Assembly (NCBI GenBank): GCA_021014325.1
Contig: CM037463.1
Location: 22,824,026 to 22,888,025 of the forward strand
Source of the DNA: Plazaster borealis
Taxonomy: Eukaryota; Echinodermata; Asteroidea; Forcipulatida; Labidiasteridae
Direction: 5' to 3'
Length of the DNA stretch: 64,000 nucleotides
Shown here: positions 12,201-25,000 of the stretch, piece by piece
Position numbering within the stretch: position 1 is the stretch's first letter
Layout of the letters: each line of letters begins with the position of its first letter
Notes under the pieces: model-generated
The model's database searches: none
Told to the model about the DNA's origin: nothing
The model's input: only the letters and a program-made list of their open reading frames with translations
Translations under genes and position numbers: made by a program

Positions 12201-15200
12201 ACCATTGTTAAGTAGGCCCTACACACCAATGTTAAGTAGGCCCTAGACACCAATGTTAAGTAGGCCCTACACACCAATGTTAAGTAGGCCCTAGACACCA
12301 TTGTTAAGTAGGCCCTACACACCAATGTTAAGTAGGCCCTAGACACCAATGTTAAGTAGGCCCTAGACACCATTGTTAAGTAGGCCCTAGACACCAATGT
12401 TAAGTAGGCCCTAGACACCAATGTTAAGTAGGCCCTAAACACCAATGTTGAGTAGGCCCTAGACACCAATGTTAAGTAGGCCCTACACACCAATGTTAAG
12501 TAGGCCCTACACACCAATGTTAAGTAGGCCCTAGACACCATTGTTAAGTAGGCCCTACACACCAATGTTAAGTAGGCCCTAGACATCAATGTTAAGTAGG
12601 CCCTACACACCAATGTTAAGTAGGCCCTAGACACCATTGTTAAGTAGGCCCTACACACCAATGTTAAGTAGGCCCTAGACACCAATGTTAAGTAGGCCCT
12701 AGACACCATTGTTAAGTAGGCCCTAGACACCATTGTTAAGTAGGCCCTACACACCAATGTTAAGTAGGCCCTAGACACCAATGTTAAGTAGGCCCTAGAC
12801 ACCATTGTTAAGTAGGCCCTACACACCAATGTTAAGTAGGCCCTAGACACCAATGTTGAGTAGGCCCTAGACACCAATGTTGAGTAGGCCCTAGACACCA
12901 ATGTTAAGTAGGCCCTACACACCAATGTTAAGTAGGCCCTACACACCAATGTTAAGTAGGCCCTAGACACCATTGTTAAGTAGGCCCTAGACACCAATGT
13001 TAAGTAGGCCCTAGACACCAATGTTAAGTAGGCCCTACACACCAGTGTTAAGTAGGCCCTGGACACCAGCGTTCTGTAGCCCCTGGACACCAGTGTTCAT
13101 TAGGCCCGAGGTACCAGTGTTCAGTAAGCTCTAGGCACCAGTGTTCCGAAGGCCCTAGGCACTAGAATTCTGCAGGCCCTAGGCACCAGTTTTCTGTTCT
13201 TCGACACCTATTTCTTTTCAATTTTTTGCACTTGTACCATTCGGTCATTTTTTGTCGGCAGCTATTTTTCAACATTTCCTTCTTTCTACTTTTCTCGGCA
13301 GTTTGTGAGAGTCAACAACGACATCGACCCTAACATACTGTTACAACTCCTCAACAAACAATGGAATCTCGGCACTCCGAAACTCCTAATCTCGGTGACC
13401 GGTGGAGCTAATAACTTCCACATGGGCAACAAACTAAAGTTGGTGTTCAGGAAGGGGTTGATCAAAGCAGCCCTCAGCACCGGTAAGTCCAACTGGGTCA
13501 AAACTTACCTCTTGCTAAAGATCCCCAACGTCATCTTGTTGAGGTAGGGTCATACTTTGGTAAGTACTCAAAAACATTAATGGCCATAAAAACTTGCTTG
13601 GTGAGAAGCAAAATTTTGCCAAATTTGTGCCATATAAATTTACCAAAAAGCGTGGATTAAGAATAATTGGTTCTGATATAGCGCACATACCCTAGTAGCT
13701 AGATCAAGGCGCTTTACAAAATTGATTATCCCTGTTCATTGGGCATACTTTTAGACCATTCCTGACCATTCCTCTAACTTACATGTACTCAACTCCCTGG
13801 GGAGCATACAACTCCAAGCTGCTTAAATTAGGGCTAAGGGGTTAATCCAACACAATACTGTCTTAGCCCTCTCAGGTTCCCATTTATACGCCTGGGTTAA
13901 GAGAGGCAATTATGGTTAAGTGCCTTGCTCAAGGACTCGAGTGTCATAACCGGGATTCGAACCTACACTCTGATGATACAACCATCACAACTTGAGTCCA
14001 ATGCTATAGACTGCTTGGCCGCAACACTCTTAATAGGCGATTCCAAATCCTAGATTTATTACTCCTAATCAACCAAACTTTTGCGGTATTTTTTTGTCCA
14101 GAGGCTTGGATAATCACAGGAGGGAGCAATTCCGGCGTCATGAAGTACGTAGGCGACGCGATCAGGGATTACACCTTGGCTAGCGGCAACGCTAATCGCC
14201 CTAAAGTTGTGGCTATCGGCATTGCATCATGGGGTGTCATCGATCAACGAGATAAGCTGATTGATGAAAAGGTACATGAAGGTTTAGCTGGGCCCAATTT
14301 CATAAAGCATGTTAGCACAAAAACTTGCTACGCACAGTTAACTCTTGCTTAGGAAAAATAGGTTACCAGCCAAAATACCATACAGTTACCATTAATAATA
14401 ATAATAATAATAAATCATTCTTGTAAAGCGCATTCCGTCCATGGCAAGACCCCAATGCGCTGTACAGGCATGAAACTTATTTAAAGAACATAAACAATTC
14501 TTAAACTACACATTATTATACAAAAACACATGACAAAAATTTGACAAGATGAAGTGAAACAACTGGCAGTAGAAATTTTAAAAAAGTCACTTGCTAAGCA
14601 GATGGGTTTTATATGAACTCTTGAACAGATCTAATGAGTTTGCATTCCTTACATGTGTTGGAAGCCGGTTACAGAGTTCGGGAGCTGTGTATGCAAATGA
14701 TCTCTGGCCGTATGTAACTGTATTCGTGGTTTTCATTGCTGTGACTGGTACTACCCCACTCATTTTTTGCGAAGCAAAGAATTTTGCTGAGCAGAATTTT
14801 CTGCTAAGTAACTTTATGAAATTGAGCCCTGCTGAGTTGGTGGTGGTGTCTGGGGGAGGGGGAGGTGGGGAAAGGGCTGACTCGACAGAAATTGACTTCA
14901 AAGTAAAAGCTTCAACCTAAGTTCCAGGACATGATATCATGAAAATTTGTGAGCAGGAACAATTCCTTTGCACTATACAATTTCACGTAGCAGAGAAACA
15001 GGTTACTAAACACAAAATATTGTTATGTTGCATTATATCACAATGACATCATTAGTTATAATAGTTTTTTTATATAGCGCTTTTCACGCCCGAAGGGCGT
15101 CCCAAAGCGCTTCACATTATTACCCCTGGTCACTGGGCCTTAAATCATTCCTTAAACCATCTTAGCTCCCTGGGGGAGTATACAGCCTTGTGCAACAAAT

Positions 15201-18200
15201 GCGCTACTCGGCTAAATCAATCACAAGAACCATCTCTGCCCTCATAGGTACCCATTTACCCCTGGATGGAGAGAAGCTTATGGTTAAGTGTCTTGTACAA
15301 GGACACAAGTGTCAGGACCGGGATTCAAACCCACACTCTGCTGATCAAACACCAGAGCTTGAATCCGGCGCTCTTAACCGCTCGGCCATGACACCCCATT
15401 AGTTGCCATGGAAATTTGACCACCAGAGGTCATTATTTTTATGGGACGTTTTCCTTTTGTGCATTTTCGATAAAGAGAAATGTCTGAAGTAAATCATACA
15501 CTTCTCGTAAAGATTCTACATTAACCCTCCTACTGCTAGTCCATTCAAAAACCCATTCCAACTTCCAACTCTCACATTTCCCCATTGCTATTGTACACAC
15601 ACATGGTATTATCATTTGAATAGTGTTGACAGCAAGCTGTACTACCATTCAAAACCATTCATACAACTGGTGGATACACTTCCCTTTTGTGTGTTACCGA
15701 AGCCAAATGGTTTCAGATGGCGAATGTTCTTCACAGTGAATGGAGTCTGTCTTTGTGATCACTAGAAGGTCTAGTCTTTGTGCAAGACGTTCTTACATTG
15801 AGTAAGTAAAACCATGTGCACTCAACGCTGCATACACGTCGCGACTATTCCACCAATAGAGGGCTTTCTCTGGAAGCCATGAGGTTGGTGATGGAAGACT
15901 TCCAAGTTCTACTAATAGCGCCCCCTATTGTTTGATAGTATTGTGCGCTGCGTGGAGCGGGTAGAGTCGCGATCTATCAATCTTGCACCATATCCCGCAG
16001 GACGTTTGGCGCTACGAATTTTCACTCTCCATTCTTGCCTATCTTGCGCTCTTCGGTGTTCCAGGTAGAAGGTGCTGTTAGCGATAATGTCATTTTCCCA
16101 TCTCTTCCTTGGCCTACCCCGCCTATTTTTTCCAGTTACTGTTCAGTTACTCAAGTAGGATGCATTTTGGGGGTCTGTTGTTTTCTATTCTCACTATGTG
16201 GCCAAACCAGGCAAGTTGGATCTTGTAGATGCGTGAGGTGATTCACTCTGGTGAGGTTACATCCAGCTTGTACTCTCCTCCACACCTCTTCATTTCGCAA
16301 AGGAGATGTTCAGGGGTTTTGCGGAGGTAGCGCATCTGGAAGGCTTTTAACTTATTTTGGTCTGCCTTCGTGATGGTCCAAGCTGCTGAGACTTATAGAA
16401 GGGCAGGATACACAAGTGTATTCACAAGGCGCAGCTTCTTCTTTTTTTTGGCGCGATGGTTGAGTGATAATGAAAAACAACTTCTTGCACCAAGACTAAA
16501 CAAGGTCATGTATCAGCACACCTGCCATTGAAAATCATTTGGGGAATCAACACTGTACACAGTTATTTCAACATTCATAAACCACAATAGTGAATGGTTT
16601 CAAATGGTGCATCAATTTATTTAAAAAAAAGGTACCCACAGTGGGAGGGTTAAACAACAAACAGTTTGGCTGGAATGGAGGAGGGAGGTTGTGCCAGGCC
16701 TGTGATTTCTCAGGAATTGTTCCTGATTTCAGGATTTTCTCAAAAATCTCCTTGAGCCTTCACTTTTTTCTTGAAAGAAATAAAGCAATCACCAAAGGGA
16801 GATTACAGTCCAGTCTCCCAAGCCGGTAGTTTTTTATTTCTGGTGATGCTCAGAGTCTGTAATCCCCAAGAACTGTAACATCAGTGAGGCTTCGGTGTAT
16901 AGAATAAAGAGGAAAACCGAGGGCCTGTGAGCCATTTTTCAGGAATGTTCACATTCTTCAAACTCTGGGTGCAACTACCATTAGTCGTCTTAAGAGTTAC
17001 TCCCTATTCTGCATATACACCAGGCTTCATTTCCATTTGATGTGGATTTTTTTTATTCAGGGTCAATTTCCGGCCACATACCGCATGGACACCAAGAAAC
17101 GGAAGGGGGTGTTGCTGGACCCCAACCACACCCACTTCATCCTGGCCGACAACGGCACGCTGGGACAGTTTGGGGTGGAGATCAAACTACGAGGCAAGGT
17201 GGAGAAGGAAATAGCGGAGCAGAAAGTATCTGGTAACACAGGTATGAATGGGTAGAAATGCAGAAAATATTGATCAGATTGTAACTTCAGACTTTAATTA
17301 TGCAGGATTCTCCCCATGCCCAAGCTAGCGTATCTGGCTGATATGTGCAACTTGGGTGCCCAAGCTAGCGTATCTGGCTGATATGTGCAACTTGGGTGCC
17401 GTTAAGCGCTAATTTTGGTCGATACACCAACAAATATATATCAAATAATAAACCACAAGGGAAACTGACTGGGTAAATATTTTATGTTTTGGGGTTGAAC
17501 GAAGAAGAATTGACTAGAGCGGGATTCGAACCAACGACCTCCGGATTAACGTGCCGGCGCTCTACCAACTGAGCTATGTAGCCCTATGTTGGCGGTCTCT
17601 ATTGAAATAATCAGGAGACCATGAAAACTTGGTGTTTGAAAACAGTGAAAACATACAAGGGGGGTTTGCACTGTTTTCTCATGACTCCGATGACCAATTG
17701 AGCTTAAACTTTCACAGGTTTGTAGTTTCATGTACATGTTTGGTCACACTAAGTGTGGATATTAGTCTTTGACAATTACCAATGTTATCTACGTATGCTT
17801 TAACTCTAGCGGACGAAATGTATTTTACAGGGCAAATTTGAAGAAAAAAATTTGTTTAATTTTGTTTGAAGTGTGGTTTGGAGGCAAGCTTTTTCACCTC
17901 TTCCTTTTTAAAAATTTTCTCGTGTAAAAAGATGTGGCGGTACCAATCGTGTGTGTCGTCGTGGAAGGAGGCCCAAACACCATAGCCACTGTGTATGAAG
18001 CTATCATGAACGGCACCCCGGCTGTTATAGTAGCTGGATCTGGAAGAGCCGCTGATATCCTGGCATTTGCATTCCAGAGGGCGCCGGAAGTTGAGTGCCA
18101 AGTGAAGGATAGCGCAGGGAATATCAGGAAAGAGTAAGTGCCAGGGTCTGTTTGTAGTGCTTAGATTTATACATTGAACACGAACGGAATGGCTCTAATT

Positions 18201-19081
18201 TACATCACTGAACTGCTCCACTGACAGCCTCCTAGATCTCTCCGCTCATCTTAAAAAAAAAAAATTTAAAAAAAGAAAGTATTGTACCCATCACTTCTAT
18301 GAAGTTTTCTTCCTGGACGAGCTGTCATTCCCAACAACCACCTTCAAGCACTTCCGTTCCTCTGCTGCAGGGCATTCCTACTTCCTACAGTATCCCCTCT
18401 CTCCGGGCGTTATGGAAGAGCCCAGACCCAGCTGGATTAGGACAGGAGTTTTCTACCAGTTGCTGTAAAAAATCTGGAAGTAGTATGGTTATTTGACCTC
18501 ATGATGTCACGTGTAGCATCATTTGCAAAATGATCATCTAGAAGATTATCATCTGAGATGATCATCAAGATTATCATTTAAAAACGAAAGAAACAGAATC
18601 AAAGTAAAACAGTCAAACACACTTTTGAAAAGGTTGTGTCAGTGAAAACAATGTAAAAAACATGGTCAACTACTTCAGTTATTTCAAATTCTCTGAAAAC
18701 AGAAAAAGACAAAGTTATTGTTGATGGAGAAACGAGGTAAATAACAGAATAAAACAAGATAAAACAGGATTTTTCTGTAGAAATTCTACAAAAGTCATTT
18801 ATGAATAGGAAATTCTCAAAGCGTACAAATTCTCAAAGTGTACAAATCTACTATAAACTGCCCTGTCTTGACTCTTCTTTGTGATAGAAAACGGACGGTA
18901 ATAAGCGACTCGTTGTCAGTACGTCTTGCCGCCATGCTCTCCAAGGAGTTTGGCGATGCTGAACTCGAGACACATCTGACGCGCATAAAGGAGATGTTGA
19001 ACAGGAGACAATTGATCACCGTCTACGAGCTCGGTGCCGGCCCGGATATTGACAGTGCTATCCTGCATTCACTTCTTTCAG
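6264..19081 (+). CDS. TRPM2: TRPM2 exons 1-8: N-terminal MHR1/2 nucleotide-sensing region
   Basis: Residues 1 to about 425 form the TRPM homology regions 1/2, a Rossmann-like (SLOG) fold. Visible landmarks are the CQCG motif in exon 3, the SVTGGA motif in exon 4, WIITGG in exon 5, HFILADNGT in exon 6, and VCVVVEGG plus GSGRAAD in exon 7. In vertebrate TRPM2 this region contains an ADP-ribose site that uses human Tyr295, Arg302 and Arg358. The aligned residues here are Phe270, Arg277 and Arg332, so both arginines are kept and the tyrosine is replaced. Exon 6 has two usable donors 9 bases apart, at 17233 and 17242. Intron 3 carries the 24-base minisatellite. Confidence 0.9.
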
Positions 19082-22000
19082 GTCGGTGTATAATAATAAT
19101 AATAATAATAATTGTATAATAATAATTTAGAAGACTGCTAATCATCCTCACTCACAGCTGAGAAGCTGAATAGACTGTGCAAGTCTCACACGTATCGGAA
19201 CGAGAAAACACGTCAAACGAAAAACTTTTTTTTCTTCTCAAATCAAATCTTTGTTTTAAAAATTATATCTAATGACAAAATCTGAACAACAAAAATACTC
19301 ATTACAATTTTTATAAAATTAGTTTTAACTTTTATAATAAATACACAAATAATGTGTTTATTATTATTGAAACAAAGTTAAAACTCTGGGACAAGGATGC
19401 TTATTTGATCTTAACTTTTTAGAAACCCCTTACGCGATTTGTGATGGTCACACGGGCGTAAAATTAACGCTTGACGCAGTTTATAGAGGACGCTGAAGCC
19501 TCAACAACCATAGACTGCAATACAATTATAAATGGTTTTATCTCTTTGTACAGCAAACAAAGGAAGTGTACAGGACCAGCTGCAACTTGCCTTGACGTGG
19601 AACAGAGTTGACGTTGCCAAGAGGGAAATCTTTATCGATGACCGAGACTGGACGGTCAGTGAATGTCTCTAACAGTAAACCTCTGTGGGAAAACAAAAAT
19701 ATAAAGTAATAAACCACGAGGGAAACTGACTGGGTTTGAACAATTTACGAGAGTGGGACTTGAACCAATGACCTCTAGATTAACGTGTCGGCGCTCTACC
19801 AACTGAGCTATGTAGCCCGATGTTGCCGGTCTCCCTATTTTGTCAATATTTTTGTTCGGGGGTGCCAGTCAGAAGACATGTACCGTTAGCTGCTGCGAAG
19901 CCACGGATCGCACCCGAGTTTACGATACAACCTGGGAAGACGCAGCCAGGGGATCACCTTAGAGGGGATGCAACTTTTTTTATTTCAAATATCAACTGAT
20001 AAACCAAAAGGGAAACTGCCTGGGTAAATTCTTATTAATTTGGGGTTGAATAATTTTTGGGGTTTCTTACACACATCCACGTAATCAGAGATGCCAATTT
20101 TCCGGATTTACCCGTATTTCCATTTAAAAAAAAAACTTCCAGTTAAAAAATAAATCAATAGAAAAATCAAGCCTGAATAAAGTTATAATTGTTTGGCCTC
20201 TAAAGCAAGTCCGCTTTGCAATAAGCGATTTTCTCTGAAAATATTAGTTTATATCGTAAATGTCGTAATTTTCCTCTTTTTACTACTCGGTGAGTTGTAT
20301 GCCTGACTTGAACTTAAGTGCTTGGCGGTGCTACTCTTTTTAGGAATTCAATGTTGGCATCTCTGCGATGATTGCTCTGCGATAATTTGTCACAATGGTT
20401 ACCACTGCATTTTATAACCAACGCTTTTTACAAACCAACTCGCCCGATCCAAGGCAACGTGTCCCTTTAAGGGGCATTTTGAAAGAGCTGAGCGATGTGC
20501 TAGATCAAATATTTATGGGGAGACTGTTCCACAGACGAGAAATAATTTCTTCTTTTAAAGATTTTGATCTTCCTGATTGACAGAAAGGAGAGCTGGACAA
20601 AGCACTGCACTATGCGTTGGTCAACAATCTCGTCGAATTCGTCAAGCTCTTCATTGAGAACGGCGTCAGTCTAAAGGATTACCTGACGATAGCAGAGCTC
20701 ACGTCACTCTACAATGAGGTAGGACTATCGCGCAGGGCCATTTTCACCAAACGATCTTGGATTTTGGTTAAAGTCAGGAAGGATCCTAGTAAATCACTCA
20801 TGGAATCAGGCATACCACCATAATCAGTGTCCATTAGTTTGGGTGTTGAGTTACCATATGATGTTGGATTTTGTTAGAGTTGGGAAGGATCCTAGTAAAT
20901 CACTCATGGGATCAGGCATACCACCATAATCAGTGTCCATTAGTTTGGGTGTTGAGTTACCATATGATGTTGGATTTTGGTAGAGTTGGGAAGGATCCTA
21001 GTAAATTACTCATGGGATCAGGCACACCACTAATCAGAGTCCAACAGTTTGGGATGTTGACTCGCCATAAGGTGTTGGATTATGTTAGAGTTGGGTAGGA
21101 TCCTAGTAAATCACTCATGGGATCAGGCATACCACCATAATCAGAGTCTTAACAGCTTGGGAGGTTGACTCGCCGCTTAAGGTGTTGGTATTTTGTTAGA
21201 GTTAGGAAGGATCCTAGTAAATCACTCATGGGAGTTTTGGTTAAGGGGAGAAACTCAACGCATCGGTGTTATAATTGTCAGACCTCATTTTCATACACAG
21301 CTCAAAGTTCTAATAAAGTGGGCTCGATCCTAGAGTTGGAGGAAATTATCGGCTGCGTCTGTGGCTCTATCATCACTTGAGTAAACATTGAAGCATCTAG
21401 GATGCCCATAGCAACTCCCTTAGCAACAGCCGTAGTTCTAGCCGCCTAATTTACCATATTTTTGACTGCATGAGGGCGCTTTCATCAGGGAATGTCTTTC
21501 ATCACAATTACAGTTTCATCTTATTTTAATTGCTTGTATGTAGTTTTCTTGCATCAATGACGAAATACATAAACATAATAACAAAAATGAAAAAAAATGT
21601 TTGCTTACTTGTTTTTCATCACGTGAAATTGGTCCACATACGCCCTGAAGCGGTCAAAATAACGGCGAATTGCTGAAGTGGAATTACACAAAGCCTATCA
21701 AGGACTGTAATGATGGTCAGCCGGTACACCCTTTGAATAAGGATAAAATGTTACCCTGAAAGGATTTAAGGAAAGGATATTATTTCAAATTTTGGAAAGA
21801 TTTCATTTCATTTTATCTTTTTTTTTTAGGTGAAGAAGGATACCCTGTTATATGAACTGATGGACAAACAAAGGGCAAAGGTGAGATCAAAGATGGTTAT
21901 AAAAGAAGGTTTTTTAAAGGTTTTTATTAAAGGGTCTGTATATGAAAACTTACTTGGTAAGAAGTACAGCAGCTTTGGATAGTATTATTCATTTTGAGAA

Positions 22001-25000
22001 ACTTTTCACTTAGAAGTAATGCGGTTATGAAAAAAGCTATCACTTTTTATCTCAGCAAATTTGAATCTGAGAAGCGTTACTGAGAGTATCGTTTCTCAGA
22101 TTGTGTATTCCAATTGCAGATTATTATTCCTGGGTGGACATAGCCGCTCAAGATTTTCGGCAATATCTCAAAAACGCTACCACCTTTTGAAATGAAATTT
22201 TCACAGGTTAGTTTTATGGTATATATCTACAACTATATAGGAGTGCAACAAACAGTGGGTTCCAATTACTAAACGTGTAAAATCCCTTTAAGGAAAATAT
22301 GTTTTCCATTGTGGAATGTTGGTGCCGTGTGGTCTGTCACTTCAGAGGGTGGGTTCGAATCACGGCCTGGCTGGCTATGATGCCTATGTCCTTGAGCAAG
22401 ACACTTAATAATCATAAATTGCTTCCGATAACCCAGGTGTACAAATAGGAATCTGTGAGGGCCAAGCTGGTATTGCGTCGGATTATAATAATAATAACAA
22501 TATTAATAATAATTAGTTCTTATATAGTGCATTTTGCAATTACGTATCAATATGCGTTACATTAGTGCCCTGGTCATTGGGCCAATAACATTCCTTTAAT
22601 CTTTCTCAGCTCCCTGGGGAGTACACAGCCCCGAGCTGCCGTGGCGCTCTGAAGGCTTTTTTCAACACAATATCAACCTCTACCCTCGCAGGTATTTACA
22701 CCCCCTGGGTGAAGAGAAGCAATTATAGCAAAGCATCTTGCTCAAGGACACAAGTGTCATGACCGGGATTCGAACCCACATCCCGATGACTTAACCACCA
22801 GAACTTGAATTCAATGCGCTAAACAGCTCGGCCACGACACCCCTTTATACTCATAAAAAGCAGCTTGGGGGTTGTATGCTCCACCGGGAGTTGAGAAAGT
22901 TTGAGGAATGATCCAAGTGTGCCTCACGAACAGAGATAAAAATGCGCCTGGATCGAGTTACAGAGCTTTATAAAAAACAAATTTTATTATAGTGTTATTC
23001 GTTATTTACTGAACACCTTTGAATGGACACTTTATGAAATGCTCTGTGGCTGCAGACTTATCAAGGGGGCCCACAATTCTTTGAAATAAGCGCATGTTCT
23101 CAGAAACCCTGACCTATATATTTTTAGGGGGATTGTTGCATTCAGCAAAAAAAAAGGAACTGATTATTATGTCTTCTTTTCAAAGTCTGTTTCAAGTTTC
23201 TTCTTTTTTCGTCCTGTCAGTCGGCGACGAAGTTTGTGCTCACAAACCCTAACCAATATATGTATTATTATTATTATTATTTTTTTTTTTGGGGGGGGGG
23301 ATTGTTGCATTCAGCAAAAAAACATAACTGAATGTTTTGTCTTGTTTCAAAGTCTGTTTCAAGTTTCTTCTTTTTTCGTCCTGTCAGTCGGCGACAAAGT
23401 TTAGCCTGATCGACGTCGGCAAGGTGATCCAGGAGCTGACGATGGACACGTACAAGCCCCACTACCTGAGCTGCGATTTTAAGAAGAAGCTGGAGGAGGC
23501 ACGAGAGGGCGCTCCTCTAGGTAGCACGGTGGACATAGGAGCTGGGATCAGGCAGATTGCCAACGAAACAATGGGACTTGGTGAGTGTCAGTCAAGCCAA
23601 GTCAGTTAAACACCTTTAGTTGTTTTTGGAAGATTGAGGCAGTAGGGATCCTACATAAACTCATATCAGTTGTTTTTGGAGGATTGAGGCAGTAGGGATC
23701 CTACATAAACTCATATCGGTTGTTTTTGTAGGTCTAAAATTGCAACTTATATCTCAGGGGATAGGATTTAGCTATTACCATCATTTAATAGGATGACTTT
23801 GTAACATTTACGGGGAAAAAGGGTACTATTTTTTTCCTATAATTTGTTTTAAGTACTGTATATTCAGTACTTTCCCAAGTTCTGTGAAAAATTCCACAGG
23901 CAAATCACTCATGTGGGATTCAAACCCGCTCTAGTCAATTTTTCTTTGTTCAACCCCACATTATATAAAATTTACCCAGTGAGTTTCCCTCATGGTTTAT
24001 TCCTTGATATACATCTATAAATTAACATCTATTAAATGTTTGACAAGGTTTTCTAGAGAAATTTGAAATTATTGAAGGAAATGGACTAGTTGTTTCTCTG
24101 TTCACTTCTTGTACAAATAATCCATCTTTGATCTTAATATTCAGAGTCAACCGAGAAGCCCAAGCGAGATTTCTACAATCCGATTCGGGAGCTCTTCCTC
24201 TACTCCGTATTGCAGAACCGTGACGAGATGGCGCGCATGCTGTGGGAAGAAGGCAAGGAGGCACTGGCTAGCGCCCTGACTGCTAGCAAGATATTGAAAT
24301 CCTTGGCCTCCAAGGAGACTGACCCTGACCAAAGCATCGTCATGACGTTTCATGCTGCGTAAGTTTTTTCTTTTGCTGGAACCTTCTTTGATTTGTAAGG
24401 GCCTTCCTTATTTCAGGAAGGTTAGGGGGTTCATGTCTGGTACCCTATTTAAATATGAAGAAGGAAAGGAGGAACACGCCAGTGCCCTGTCTGCTAGCAA
24501 GATATTAAAGGAGCTATGAAGAGGTGGTGTTGGGTGAAAGCGCTATATAAGAACCCAGTATTATTGACTTTGTTCAAACTTGAATTTGCAGGAGCTATGA
24601 AGAGGTGGCAATGGGCGTGCTGAGCGAGTGCTACGCCAACAACCAAGACCGCACCTCCCTCCTCTTGGTGCGGGAGCAAGAGAACTGGGGTAAGACGACG
24701 AACCTCAATATGGCCAAACATGCCGAGAACAGGAACTTCATCGCCCACTCGGGAGTGCAGAATCTACTGACGGAGATCTGGAACGGCAAACTGTCGGATG
24801 AGAACCACTACTGGCTGGTGAGTCCCCCTGGGAAATTAGTTTTTAATAATATTATCAAGTTATAAACCACAAGGGGAAACTGACTGGGTAAATTTTTAAA
24901 CGATTTGGGGTTGAACAAAGAAAGATTCTCTAGAGCGGGATTTGAAGAACGACCTCCGGCGTGCCGGCGCTCTACCAAATGAGCTATCTAGTCCTATGTT

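Noticed and set aside
10817..13090. 757-codon minus-strand open frame as a real repeat protein gene
   Set aside because: The whole frame lies in the 24-base tandem array, inside a TRPM2 intron. It has no unique domain, no signal peptide and no splice or promoter evidence.
10112..13190. CRISPR-like array
   Set aside because: There are no unique spacers between units; the repeats are directly adjacent and the surrounding genes are intron-bearing animal genes.
17518..17587. Possible minus-strand tRNA gene (GGGCTACATAGCTCAGTTGG head, GGTTCGAATCCC second box)
   Set aside because: The 3' acceptor strand does not pair with the 5' GGGCTAC, the anticodon stem has a mismatch, and the same unit with the same tail recurs at 19733 and 24905. 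It is a SINE head.
20395..20580. Small open frame of 61 codons before TRPM2 exon 10 as an extra exon
   Set aside because: It has no splice acceptor in phase, no homology to TRPM2, and exon 9 joins exon 10 directly in phase 0.
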